A stretch of 64,000 nt of DNA from the NCBI GenBank assembly GCA_009193035.1, contig SWDT01000011.1, positions 930,001 through 994,000 of the forward strand, written 5' to 3'. Below are positions 1 to 10,548 of the stretch, piece by piece (positions within the stretch are counted from its first letter, which is position 1; every line of letters begins with the position of its first letter). A program made the position numbers and the translations under genes. The notes beneath the pieces were generated by a model. The model was not told the DNA's origin. It searched no databases and saw only the letters and a list, made by a program, of their open reading frames with translations. This DNA comes from Halicephalobus mephisto (taxonomy: Eukaryota > Nematoda > Chromadorea > Rhabditida > Panagrolaimidae).

Positions 1-615
1 GCAGTTTCACCTTCCGGGTTCGTCGCTATCAGTCATCACGGGACCAGATCCTTTGATACAGAAGCCATAGAATCCACTCACTCAATGGACTACCTCGAAC
101 CTGGGGGACTTCCACAAAGGGCCAAGAGTATGGGAGAGACATTCCTCATCTGCATCCACAACGTCAGTGACAATCATCCTTATGCGATTTTGAGGACATC
201 TGTTAACAACACTGCTGCTGACATCATTAAACAGATCATGATGAAGACTCAACGATTCGATGTAGATGAAAATGACTATGTTCTCGTTGAGGAACTCAGG
301 GATAACGCTAGCGAATTCACTAGACCTGTTGGTGGAAAGCTTCCTGAACCGACAAAGAGGGCAGCTTATCGGGTTCTAGAATCTGATGAGAACGTCTGGA
401 AGGCTCAAACCCGGTGGAACTGTGCTGGTCGATTCCTTCTCGAGAAAAAGGAAGACATCGAGTCTCAAAAACGCCCGAAATCAGATCACATAAGAAAAAT
501 TTCTCTTTCCAATATGAGGTCATCGATGAATCTTCCTCGAAGAATCTCTAAATTTGGGAAATCATTAACACTGGATTCCGGAGGGAAAAACGGAAACACT
601 AGAGAACTCAATTAA
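1..615 (+). CDS. plc-1: Phospholipase C epsilon, C-terminal Ras-association domain (5' partial)
   Basis: The frame is open from base 1 to the TAA at 613-615, so the gene starts left of the window; the ATG at 85 is internal. About residues 45-145 of the visible part (GETFLICIHNVSD through NVWKAQTRWNCAGRFLLEKKED) match what I recall of the second Ras-association domain of PLC-epsilon, including the VLxxxENVWxAQxxWxxAGRFxL stretch. A basic serine-rich tail of about 60 residues follows, as in the family. PLC-epsilon cleaves PIP2 to IP3 and DAG at membranes downstream of Ras/Rap and Rho; in C. elegans PLC-1 acts in ovulation and epidermal morphogenesis. An AATAAA lies at 657-662. Another RA protein such as RIN or RalGDS is less likely because the tail and motif order fit PLC-epsilon better. 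The catalytic X/Y domains are not in the window. Confidence 0.8.
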   Translation, partial: AVSPSGFVAISHHGTRSFDTEAIESTHSMDYLEPGGLPQRAKSMGETFLICIHNVSDNHPYAILRTSVNNTAADIIKQIMMKTQRFDVDENDYVLVEELRDNASEFTRPVGGKLPEPTKRAAYRVLESDENVWKAQTRWNCAGRFLLEKKEDIESQKRPKSDHIRKISLSNMRSSMNLPRRISKFGKSLTLDSGGKNGNTRELN

Positions 616-714
616 GAGATACGTTTTAGAAATACATTTTGAGGATAAAAATGTCTAATAAAGATAATTTCTAACGAGCAATGGACTCAATGCAAGGCAT
701 CAGGAATGAGCAAT

Positions 715-2163
715 TCACCAGAAGGGGAGGTAAGCCTTGACCCCTGAGAACCATGAAGACCCGGAATTGAGGCTGGCATGATCTTTCGGGATGACACATT
801 GATTCGGATCAAATACCATCACGTTGTCGTCCAAGTATTTTGGTAGTTCTTGTTTTCTGGCTTCCTCTTCTTCTGGAGTAAGAGCGAAAACTTCTTCTCT
901 GAATAAATCGTAAGCTTGAGCTGAACCATCATCGAGACGAACAATTCTTTGAAGTTTTTCGTAGCCACAATTGAAAATACATCTTTCGAGAATTTTTGGA
1001 CTGAAACTTTCCTGAACCCGATAAATACACTTGATTGTGGATCCTGATCCGGAGAAACAGAGACTGACTACGCCTTTGATTGGGATACTGCGTTCTTGAA
1101 GAGTTGATTGCTTTGTCTGAAATTATTCATATTGTTGTGGAAATTAGAAATAACTATTTTTACCAAATGATTTTGAGGATTTTCTAGGAACTACAGTAAC
1201 CTATGTGAGAATTTTGGTTTTAAATATTAGTTCAAATTTGAAATGTCAGAAAATCCAAAATCGGTGATTTTATGGAATTATCTCGGGGATTTTTAGGATT
1301 TCCTAGAAACCAACGATGGTTTACGTGAGAATTTTGATTTTGGGTGGCAGCTGTTTCGTAATCGGATACTCGTTTGAGATTAATACTTTGGAAACATATT
1401 GTAAATGGATTTAGAAGCTTAGATTAGGATTAAATGAAATACAAAAATCACTACCAACTTTATAGAGTTAATAATTATATTACAGTATTCTTAATTAAAT
1501 CATAGTTTAATTTAAAAAGAGTACTTTGTGATTAATGGAAAATTAAAACATGTCAATCATAATTTAATTCAAAAATAGTATTTCGTAATTAATGGAAAAT
1601 TGAAAACTTACGTCATTGTTATCAGAAAGTTGGTAGACCAGCTGTTTTGTGCCCGCGGTTTTGATGAAAGACTTGGCTGAAGCAGGAGACGAGACCCCCA
1701 GAGGCGGGAGTTGGGGCTTCACCCGGACAGCATTTAATCGAGACTGGACGACAAGCAGGGCGTGAATTATCTTCGGGGGGAATGGTTTTTCGATTGCTTT
1801 TGCAATGTTAGTTTCGAAATTTGGAAGACCAGCAACCAATTTCGCGTTGTTTCCGCTTTCTGTCAATGCTGTCAGAATCTTGAAAATCTATCCGTGAACC
1901 CTTAAATTTCCCCTAAAAACCAACCCTGGCCATGTACTGCATAATTTGAGGACGGTCATCGGTGATGCAAGTTGTCAGAGTAACTGAAAACGTCGGATCC
2001 TAAAAATTTTCATATATCAATTTTTCGTTTTTATTTGTAAAAAACTCACCGTGATGAAGACGGACTTATCTGGTCGAGCGAGAACCAACCGATAAAGAGT
2101 CTTGAGCATCTTGGTGAGATCGACATCCCCGCCGGCTTCTGTAGGAGCTTCAACTTCGACCAT
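715..2163 (-). CDS. ARMC1-like armadillo repeat protein
   Basis: Four exons: 2163-2050, 1999-1925, 1878-1612 and 1116-715, giving 285 aa (human ARMC1 is about 282). The N-terminal half is helical and armadillo-like (DRPQIMQYMARILTALTES...AKLVAGLP). The C-terminal half contains IKGVVSLCFSGSGSTIKC, resembling the heavy-metal-associated-like fold of ARMC1 (IKGVISFTF), then LPKYLDD and a terminal SSWFSGVKAYLPFW that mirrors the ASWLS...FYW end of ARMC1. ARMC1 associates with mitochondria and the MICOS/MIB bridging complex and affects mitochondrial distribution. The start at 2163 is preceded by TTGATTTCTTTCAG and a short leader, which fits trans-splicing; the leader is also open in frame, so a further 5' exon is possible. 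The gene lies tail to tail with the PLC gene, 100 bp apart. Intron 3 is 495 nt and AT-rich. Confidence 0.72.
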
Positions 2164-2830
2164 CTCCGACCAAGCTGAAAGAAATCAATAAAGCTCTATC
2201 TCGACGTAATGAAGAGCCCAATCGCGTCAGTTGCAGCGAAATCAGCTGAACAGCCACTCGACCACAAAACAACGTCGAAAATTGAAGAACGAACACGTCA
2301 AAAATAAACACAATAGAGAATCCCACTTACCAAATAATCTTTTATCATCGATTTTCCACTTGATCAAGCCTGATCTTTCTTCGTTAAAAAATTATTTGGC
2401 GAAAAACGCGGGAAATCAAAAAATTTAACTGGCCAAATGCCACTATGTACTTCTTAACACGAAATTTCAATTGCCAGATTTACCTTTTATTGATAATTTT
2501 CCGTTTCTTGAAGTTTGATTTTCTGGTAAAAAAATTTAATCGGCAAAAAAACGCGGGAACAAAGAGATATAACTGATCAAGTGAGAATGAAGATTTCTCA
2601 ACGCGAAATTCCAATTACCAGATTTGTCTTTATTCATTTTTTATTTACCGGAATTTGGATTTTTGGGTAATAAGGATTTAATTGGTAAAAAACGCGGGAA
2701 ATAAAGGATATAACTGGCTGAGTGTGAATGAGCATTTCTTGGCGCGAAAAGCCGTTCTCTCAAATTTCCGCGTTCTTCGTCGTTGACGCAGCTTGTTAAT
2801 GTCCTAGTTTTTTCTGTTTCAGATATAAAG
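2164..2830. other. Divergent intergenic region, ARMC1-like / TAF5
   Basis: Shared upstream region of two divergent genes. It holds three imperfect copies (about 2390, 2550 and 2690) of an AT-rich unit containing AAAAACGCGGGAAAT followed by TAACTGGC. The GCGGGAA core resembles an E2F/DP-type site (TTTSSCGC). No convincing gene; one short open frame at 2231-2428 looks like chance. Confidence 0.45.
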
Positions 2831-5195
2831 ATGAGTGATGCAGAAGGAGCAGAAGAACTGGCGTCAGTGGAGCAGCTGACGAATTTCGACGTTCCTTTAG
2901 GAAGCGAAGAACCTAGATCTTCGACTTCGACTCCGGCTCTCGCTGGTCTGGTGAGCGACTCAAATGGAGATCAGGCGATTTCTGTCGAATACGCCACTAT
3001 TGCTACAGATGGAACGGCGATTCCGATGGAAGGAATCCAGCAGATGGTCGTGGTCCAGCAGCCAGAAGTGGAACCCCAGACGCTGAACGGAGTCGACGTC
3101 AATCTCATCGGATCCGTGGTCCAGTTTTGTCGGAACGCCGGACTCAAGGTAACATTACGAAATTTCCAAATTTCATATATCAATGTTTACAGGAAACTGA
3201 AAACGTGCTTGCCAAAGAACTCGGATTTACCATAGCCGGGGAAGAACCCGACGATCAAGCCGGCTTGGACTTGTAACCCATTTGTGTCCTGTAATTTCTT
3301 TCAAACCCTTTTTTCAGCGACGAAGCTTGTCAGGAGTTTACGAAAATGATAAATTTGCTGGATTCCATGTTTGAGAACATCAGAGCAGAATTTTCCACTT
3401 TATTGTTTCCTGTTTTTGCTCATCTTTATATAAAAATCGTGACTGCCGGCGAAAGCGATTTCGGTAAGTTTTTTATCCAATTTAACTAGTTTCAAATGAC
3501 ACCCCAGCCCGACGATTCATGTCCAAGTTTTCGTCTCATATCCCCGTCGCTCATTTCGCTCAAGTCGATCTCCTGAAGTACGTCACCCAATCTGCCCAGC
3601 TCCAAGGTTGCGAGTTGGTTCAAAACTTACTGTAAGTTGTGGTTCAGTATTTTGCGTATCAGACATCTTCCAGAGAACATCAGTACGGTGTGCGGTTGTC
3701 CAAATCCTGTCAGAAGCAATTAGACACGTTTTTGACTAAGAACCCCATAATCCAAGAAGTCATCAGAGAGAATATCCAAATTGACCAGATCGACTCCCAA
3801 GTGAGGAATGTTCCATACATGGATTTCTTCAACGGAGGTCTCCTGGGCCATGCTCCGGTCGACAAGAGACAAAAGGTGCTCCATGGCGTGACCAGAGAAG
3901 ACATAGTCGTAGTCGGGGACAAAAAGAAGAAAAAAGACCTGAAAGACGCCAAAAAGAAAGACTCAAATGCTCCTCCTTCTGATAGATTACCTCTGCCATA
4001 TGTGCCTGAATTTGTGTTAGAAGAACGAAGACAAGCCTACAAAGAAGCAGTCAAAAAAGGAAGAATAACAGCCGATAATCCTCCATCTGTCTGTATATAC
4101 AGCGCCTGCAATACAAATGGAGGATTGAGTTCCGCAGAAATCAGCGAAAATTGTTCCTATTACGCCTTAGGATTGAATGACGGATCTGTTCAAGTAAGAA
4201 CTCTTGCGGATGACCATATTAAGAAAATGAAGCCGTCGACCAAGCTGGACATGTCCCTGAATGATGATGACGTAGATGTGGATATCTTTGAAGAATTCGA
4301 CCCGAAAGAAAAACCATTAAAAACTACTTTTACTGTAAGTTTGGATTTTTATTGTTGTTTGGTTGATTTTAACTTTATCTCTGGTAATTTTAACTTTCAG
4401 GGACATAGTGCAGCTGTGACATCAACTTGTTTTTCACCAGATAGAAGAGTGTTATTAACAAGCTCGTTGGATGGCACAACACGACTGTGGGGTATAGAAT
4501 TAAGAAGAAATCTAGTTATTTATCGTCATCCAGCAGCTGTATATCAAACAAAACTTTCAAATAGAGGTTTATATTTTGCTAGTTCATGTGCAGATCAATC
4601 CGTTCATCTATGGTCAACTGAGAGAATCAATCCAATAAGAGTTTTTACAGAACCATTTGGAGCTACCCATGCTCTAGATTTCCACCCAAATTGCAACTAC
4701 ATCATTGGAGGAAGTAATGATCGAAATGTCAGAATGTGGGATATCGTAACGGGGGCATGTGTCAGAAATTTCACAGGTCACAAATCTGGTATAAGAGGAG
4801 TAAAAGTTGGTTTTTTTCTTTCTTTTTTATCTAACTTTATATTTTAGACAAGTCCTGATGGTCGTCATGTTGTTTCCTTTAGTGAAGACGGAGCTCTTTG
4901 TGTCTGGGATATTGGACAACAGAAATTAGTTGCAGTTCAACAATGTGACCCATGTTCAGCCAAAGTCCCTATCCAGTTCTCTCGAGATGGTTCGATTTTC
5001 GCAGTAGGAACACCACACTGGGGTCTCAGCTTCTTCTCCCTTGACTCGCTCATTTCCAACGATCTCAACGAACCCAGAGTGGACCCCCCAGGACTCCTCA
5101 TCCATCAATACCTCACCAAGAGGACGACGGTCATGGATCTCGCTTTCAACCGTCGGAATCTCGTTATTTGTATCGGTGCCTTGGATCAGAAATAA
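2831..5195 (+). CDS. taf-5: TAF5, TFIID subunit with WD40 repeats
   Basis: Seven exons: 2831-3148, 3193-3272, 3318-3463, 3508-3631, 3674-4334, 4401-4805 and 4848-5195, giving 693 aa. The N-terminus has the LisH-like helix (VVQFCRNAGLKETENVLAKEL), then the TAF5 NTD2 domain (MINLLDSMFENIRAEFSTLLFPVFAHLY), a Lys-rich linker and DSNAPPSDRLPLPYVPEF, which matches human DPNAPPQNRIPLP. WD repeats follow (GHSAAVTSTCFSPDRRVLLTSS, FHPNCNYIIGGSNDRNVRMWD, FTGHKSGIR). The fourth intron (3632-3673, 42 nt) removes an in-frame TAA and restores alignment. TAF5 is a scaffold of TFIID and nucleates TBP and histone-fold TAFs at promoters. The start is 9 bases after TTTCAG, fitting trans-splicing. An AATAAA follows near 5203. 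Codon use shifts from GC-rich early exons to AT-rich WD exons. The end faces the PQN-59 gene. Confidence 0.92.
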
Positions 5196-5358
5196 TTTCC
5201 AAAATAAATTATGTGACAAAAATAACAATATTTATTTGCCCCCGAACAAATAAGCGTCACAACGCATTTGACCGAAAACCCGATCGGTTTGCACGTCAGA
5301 TGAGTGACGAGGAACAATAATTTACATTGATCAGACGGTTGAGACGGCATGAGGCAAT

Positions 5359-7716
5359 TCAGTTGGTCCATTGGGTGTGGTGGTACTTCTTCTGGTTGAG
5401 GACCGAGTTCATCTGCTGGTTACCACCATAGCCACCAGGTTGCCCATAGCCAGCTTGGGGAGGTGGTGTGGGTTGGGCCCCCATGTTCATCCGATCGCGT
5501 CCGTTAGCGAACTTCTCCTGTTGATTTCCGTACATCTTGTTCTGCTGATGACGGACATCCATAGGCTCGTCAGCTCCAGTTTGGTTGAACATCTGGTTAG
5601 GCATCTTCTGCATGAAATGCGACATCGGAACCTGGTACTAAAAACTCAAGTTAAAAGCCGCAACAAGTGCACGAGCTTACCGAGAATTGCGGGAACATGT
5701 TGTGATGGCCCATGCTAGCTGGCGGTCCGGAAAATCCAGGTGGTGGGGGAACATTTCCCGACGGTTCGCGCTGTCCAGACTGGTTCACATTGTTCCCCGT
5801 CGCAGCATTCGTCTGCCCATATCCCTGGACCTTGTCGTTGAAGCCTCCTTGCAAATGATCGTTCCTGTGAGTATTCTGATGGCCAAGCTGGTGTTGGATA
5901 GGCAAATGGGGGATGACTTGAGCGATTGGATTCATATCCATTCCATACGCATGGTAAGGCATATAAGGATTGGCATACGGAGTTTGGTCTTCTCTACCGG
6001 CAACAGGACTGTACAGGTTCATGTAAGGGAAGTTGTTGAACATTGTATTGTAGAGTTGCTGTTGGTTCTGTTGGTGGTGAACACCCATTTGTTGCTGATG
6101 AGTAAGTGACGATTGAGCAGTAACCGGGGGTTTGTTGAAGTTTTGCATCGTTGAAGCAGTCGAAGCAGGCGATTCACGCACCGCATTCTGTCGGTTTTCC
6201 GGAGGATTGATGCTCACGGAATTCGTTTCTGCGTATCCAAGTGCTCTTCTCGGTCCGTTGGCCTGCATTGGAGGAATATTCTGTTGCATGTAGTTGTTCA
6301 TCTGTTGAGGAGGAACATTAATGGGAGCCGGCTTTGGAGTTGATTCAGGTTTGTACAAATCATTCTGAAAACAAACACCACAATCAGTGCCCAACACCAC
6401 TCAAACCTTACCTCGTGAGGCCTGGAAAAGTCGTGTCCTGCACTAGCATTAGATGATGAAAACGTGTTCTCATCCGGCTTAATCTGCTGTTGGCTTCCCG
6501 CGGGGCCGAATCGATACCCAGCACCCTCACCTTCTTCTGCTCCAGCAATTTCGACAGGAATGTGGCTCTTCGGATTGACTTTACCCGGCGAAGAACCAGA
6601 TGAGATCAATTGCGGATTTTGCTCTCCTGGAGCAGCAGTCAGGCCGAGATCATTCTTCAGTTGACTGGTAAGGGACTGGGCGGTTTCTGCAGGCTTCGAT
6701 TCAGAGACAGAAACATGGGCTTCCTGAGAGCTGGATGGAGCTGCCTTCGGCGTGTCAGGAGTTGGAGTAAGCTCTTTCGTGCTGGAAGTAGCAGGTGAAG
6801 GTTGAACATTTAGTGGCGCCAGCGGCATCTTCTGAGCTGGAGGAGGCGGTTTCTTACCACCAGAAGCAACGAGTGCCGCAAAGGACAGCGGTCCAGCTTT
6901 GTTCGGAAGAACCTTAGGAGGAGCTGGGACAGGAGCACTTTGGGCGGAAGTTGAGCTCTGCTCTACCTTCGACTTGGCATCTGGGGCCTCATTCTGCACA
7001 GTGTTGCTTTGCTGACTAGGGAGAGGGTTTTCGAAACTCGACTGATACATCTTTTTCCCTCCGCTGACTTTCTCGGCAAAGCTGGCTTTCCCATGGAACC
7101 CATTGGTCATCGCAGGTTTCTCTGAATCTGTCGTCTGAATCACGTTTTCGTCAGCTCTCTCGATAGACTTCTCGCCGATATTCATCCCATCGCGGTTGTG
7201 GAAGACTCGCACTCCTCCGCGTCCTCTTCCGCGACCACGACCTCCTTCCGTCCCACGAGTACGGTTTCCTTCAGATCGTTCTCCTGCAGGTCTATCAGTA
7301 CGAGGACGAGCATTCTCGGAATCTCCACGGTTAGAAGAAGAGAAACCACGCCCAGATCCGCCGCGTCTGCCCCCACGGAATCCACTGTCGGCGCGTGGTC
7401 GGACCTCTTCTGCTTCAGCCTTCTTGGTCTTTCTGTTCTTCTGTTCAGTCCAGACATTGTCACCATTGCGATCAATAATGAAATTCACAGCCTGCTCAAC
7501 ATCATTGTTACATTCCAGCAAAGCCTCCTCAGCCTCAGTATGAGTACAACGAGTAGTTTCGATAACCTGGAAATACGAGGATCAAAGCGATACCAGAAAC
7601 TAGGGTTTCACCTTCTTCAGATTAACATCGGCATTTCTAGCCTTATTGCCACCGCGGGCAACATACTCTTTCGCAGTACGACTGTTCGTCGGATGAGAAT
7701 CGCTCTTCAAGCCCAT
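5359..7716 (-). CDS. pqn-59: PQN-59 / UBAP2L-Lingerer family RNA-granule protein
   Basis: Four phase-0 exons: 7716-7612, 7566-6412, 6364-5681 and 5637-5359, giving 740 aa. Residues about 35-80 form a UBA domain (VIETTRCTHTEAEEALLECNNDVEQAVNFIIDRN). An RGG region follows (GFRGGRRGGSGRGF; GGRGRGRGRGGVRVF), then a long low-complexity Pro/Ser/Ala region and a Gln/Asn/Met/Pro-rich prion-like C-terminus. This order is that of human UBAP2L, fly Lingerer and worm PQN-59. The family binds RNA and G3BP proteins and works in stress granules and translational control. The start lies 5 bases after GGTTTTCAG, a trans-splice-type acceptor. The 3' end converges on TAF5 with 163 bp between stops. The RGG stretch is a likely methylation target by family knowledge. 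Confidence 0.9.
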
Positions 7717-8571
7717 CTCAACTGAAAACCAACTTATTTCGTAAATTAAAAAACAAATACAAAACACGAAACCCGCACACGTCGATTGCGCAATAGCTGT
7801 TTTCACGATATAAACCGAGGCCTATATTGCAGCACTCCCAAAAATAACTCGTGATTCCTGCTTCCACAAAAACAGACCTAGTGTGTACATGGACTTGGAA
7901 GACAATCCGTCATCAAATACGACGTTGCCAAGGAAACACAGATATATGGAATCACTCTTCTCAACGAGACAAAGGCCAGTGGGATCCTGTACAAAAAACA
8001 CCTGATGCAATGGATGTTGCAAACGTGAAAAAATTGATGAGAAACAACAAATTTCAAATGGCCAGGAAGATAACGAAACGACACCAATGTCGAATGCATC
8101 GCAGACGAACAGGGACAAACGATGGGAAGAAGCGAGCTGTCAGACAACGGCAATTGGCTACAGCGCATGCAGGGTTTCGCTGCAAGAAAAGTGAAAGTGA
8201 GAGACGGACCAGTAAAGGGCGCGCAAGGGACGAATGAAAGACAGACATTCGTGTTTATCCTTCCACAGAAAATGGTATTCTCGGCGCCGAGTAAGAAAGC
8301 GAGGAACAAAGATGGAAAAAGTGGAATGCAACTGTCCATTCGTGCATCATCGATCGACCAAGGTCGTGAATCAAAAAGGAAAAACGCGCTGGCAAGAAAC
8401 GAGCGTTACCTCTCCGGAGGGACACTGTTTTTAATTTCCGTTCATATATCAATTTTTAATTCGGATCTTTTAGGCCAGAGATGCAGCTTACTTCTAACGG
8501 AACGGAGAGATTTGATCCTTTCGGTTTGTGGAATTTGTGGGTTTTTTATTTTTATTTTTGTTTTTTTAGGC
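7717..8571. promoter_or_regulatory. Divergent upstream region, PQN-59 / HMP-2
   Basis: 855 bp between two divergent genes. From about 7850 to 8430 the base composition is noticeably GC-richer than other intergenic DNA, and open frames run through it on both strands, but the translations are very basic and low in sense content and I recognise none. Two acceptor-like signals (TCTTTTAG near 8473 and TTTTTTTAG at 8561-8569) precede hmp-2, so this may be a 5' noncoding exon or outron. The motif TTCATATATCAA is at about 8442. Confidence 0.4.
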
Positions 8572-10548
8572 ATGGATAACGATTACGTCCGAACCCGATC
8601 CCATAGGATCCGTGGGGCTATGTTTCCGGAGCTGGAGGGGGACGACGAGGAAGTGGACCAGATGGCCCAGACTTCGACCACTTTGTCGATCATTGAGATG
8701 CTGGCCGAGCCGAGTCAGATCCTCAAAAACGCCGTCGTCGATCTTCTGCATGTCCAGGACGACACTGAAGCTGCTTTGAGAGCTTTGCCTGAACTTATCC
8801 AACGTCTCCGTGATCCCGATCCTAATGTCGTTGCGCAAGCCGCCCACATGATCTGCATGTTGTCCAAGCACGACATCGAGCGGTTTCTGAGAACTTTGTC
8901 CAAAGAAGACGCAGAAAGCCTCATCCGAGCCTCCCAAAGACCCGACGACAACGCTAGAGGCTCCCTTGCTGCAACCTTGAGTCATATATCGAACCACGAA
9001 GAAGGTCGTCTTTTGATTTTCCGGTCCGGCGGGATTCCAGAATTGATCCGGATGCTCCGGTCGCGAGTGGAGTCCGTGGTCCACTACGCCGTGACGACTC
9101 TGCACAATCTCCTGAGATTCGTGGAGACGTCGAAGGAGGAGATCATCCGCTGCGGAGGTCTAGAGGCTTTGGTTCCGTTGCTGAGGTCGCACAACGCGAA
9201 GCTCCAGGCTCTCGTGGCGGACTCGCTGTATTACCTGCTTCTGGAACGGCCTCAATGCAAGCAGTCTTTTCTGTCTCTGCAAGGACCGAAGATCCTCGTC
9301 GAGATTCTGACGACGACAAGTTACCAGAAGTTGTGTTACGCCGTGATCAGATGCATCAGATCGATCAGCATTTCCCCAGAAAACAAGGCGAATCTGATCC
9401 ATCATCGGGGTTTGGAGACTCTTCACAACTCCCTCCCCTTCATCGAGGAGCCGAAGTACCGTCTGGCCCTCCTGCAGGCCATGAGGAACCTTTCCGACGC
9501 CGCCACTAATCTCCAGACCCTCTACAAACTCGTCACGGATTTGCTAATCCTCATCGACAACTCCAACGACGAAGAAATCGTGAGCTGTGCTTGTGGAATT
9601 CTGTCTAATCTGACCTGTAATAACGCAATCAACAAAGAAGCAGTCTGTTCTAACAGCGGAATAACTATTCTTACTGATGCTTTGAACAGATTTGCCCATA
9701 TTGAGGACATCACGGAACCGGCCCTCTGCACCATGAGACACTGCACCGCCAGACATGTCCTCGCGCAGCAGGCCCAGGACGAGGCGAAGAACGCAAATGC
9801 CTTCGGGGTTATTTTGGCTCTTTTGGCGACGAGGAGACCGCCGATTGTCAAAGCTGCCTTAGGGCTCGTGAGGAACTGTGCTTTGTCTAATCCGAATCTC
9901 CGGGCTCTGGTCCAGCAACAAGACATCAAGGGAGACACCATATACGGTATCGCGATTGAGGTCCTGGAGAGATCTGGGATGATCTTACATCAGGATTTCG
10001 AGGCCTTGGAGGACGGGGTTTCCATTTTGGAGACCGTCGAAGGGGCTGTGGCTGCTCTTCATCAACTCGCGAGGGACCCCGGGGTGGCCGACCTGGTCGT
10101 GAACAACCCTAAGGTGATGACTATCCTGGTGGCCTTGATGGGGATCGAACAAATCAACTCCAACGAGGACGATCTGATGATGAGGGAGATTCTCGGACTT
10201 GTGTACCAGTTGACGAAGACGAAAGAAGGGGCGAAGGCGGTGGAGGCGTACGGTCCGACCCCGACCGTCGTGGACGCCCTGTACTCCTCGTCGAAGCCAG
10301 TGAACGCCTACGCTTCCGTGATTCTGAAGAACATGGGGGTCAACAAGCCCCTGGACTACCAAAGACGTCTAAGGAAGGAAATCCACACCGCCGTGCCCCA
10401 CACGAACCAAGGGTACAACGGAGAAGCCGGCTGGATGAACGACGGCCTGGAACCCGAGTTATTCAACGAAATGTACAATTATTCAAGTCTCACGGAAATA
10501 AGAAACATCGAAGCCCACGCCAACCAGTGGTTCGACACCGATCTTTGA
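8572..10548 (+). CDS. hmp-2: HMP-2-type beta-catenin
   Basis: One uninterrupted exon of 658 codons. The N-terminus (RTRSHRIRGAMFPEL) and the armadillo array (for example GRLLIFRSGGIPELIRMLRSRVESVVHYAVTTLHNLLR; ACGILSNLTCNNAINKEAVC; EPALCTMRHCTARH; EGAVAALHQLARDPGVADLV) match C. elegans HMP-2 and classical beta-catenin. The C-terminus ends WFDTDL, a PDZ-ligand tail shared with HMP-2. A DSGxxS-type GSK3/TrCP degron is not visible at the N-terminus, consistent with an adhesion beta-catenin that links cadherin to alpha-catenin at epithelial junctions. I chose the ATG at 8572 because TTTTTTTAG ends 2 bases upstream and the HMP-2-like sequence begins there; the open frame running back to 8122 shows no similarity. 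The lack of introns and the GC-rich codon use are unusual beside its neighbours. Confidence 0.93.
   Translation: MDNDYVRTRSHRIRGAMFPELEGDDEEVDQMAQTSTTLSIIEMLAEPSQILKNAVVDLLHVQDDTEAALRALPELIQRLRDPDPNVVAQAAHMICMLSKHDIERFLRTLSKEDAESLIRASQRPDDNARGSLAATLSHISNHEEGRLLIFRSGGIPELIRMLRSRVESVVHYAVTTLHNLLRFVETSKEEIIRCGGLEALVPLLRSHNAKLQALVADSLYYLLLERPQCKQSFLSLQGPKILVEILTTTSYQKLCYAVIRCIRSISISPENKANLIHHRGLETLHNSLPFIEEPKYRLALLQAMRNLSDAATNLQTLYKLVTDLLILIDNSNDEEIVSCACGILSNLTCNNAINKEAVCSNSGITILTDALNRFAHIEDITEPALCTMRHCTARHVLAQQAQDEAKNANAFGVILALLATRRPPIVKAALGLVRNCALSNPNLRALVQQQDIKGDTIYGIAIEVLERSGMILHQDFEALEDGVSILETVEGAVAALHQLARDPGVADLVVNNPKVMTILVALMGIEQINSNEDDLMMREILGLVYQLTKTKEGAKAVEAYGPTPTVVDALYSSSKPVNAYASVILKNMGVNKPLDYQRRLRKEIHTAVPHTNQGYNGEAGWMNDGLEPELFNEMYNYSSLTEIRNIEAHANQWFDTDL

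Noticed and set aside
3639..4847. 402-aa single open frame as the whole TAF5 product
   Set aside because: It reads through a 66-nt intron with GT/AG ends and starts inside a 42-nt intron; spliced exons restore alignment with TAF5 on both sides.
8122..8571. Open frame extending hmp-2 about 150 codons upstream
   Set aside because: The extension shows no beta-catenin similarity, contains an intron-like T-rich stretch and an acceptor TTTTTTTAG directly before the HMP-2-like start; it is treated as 5' noncoding DNA.
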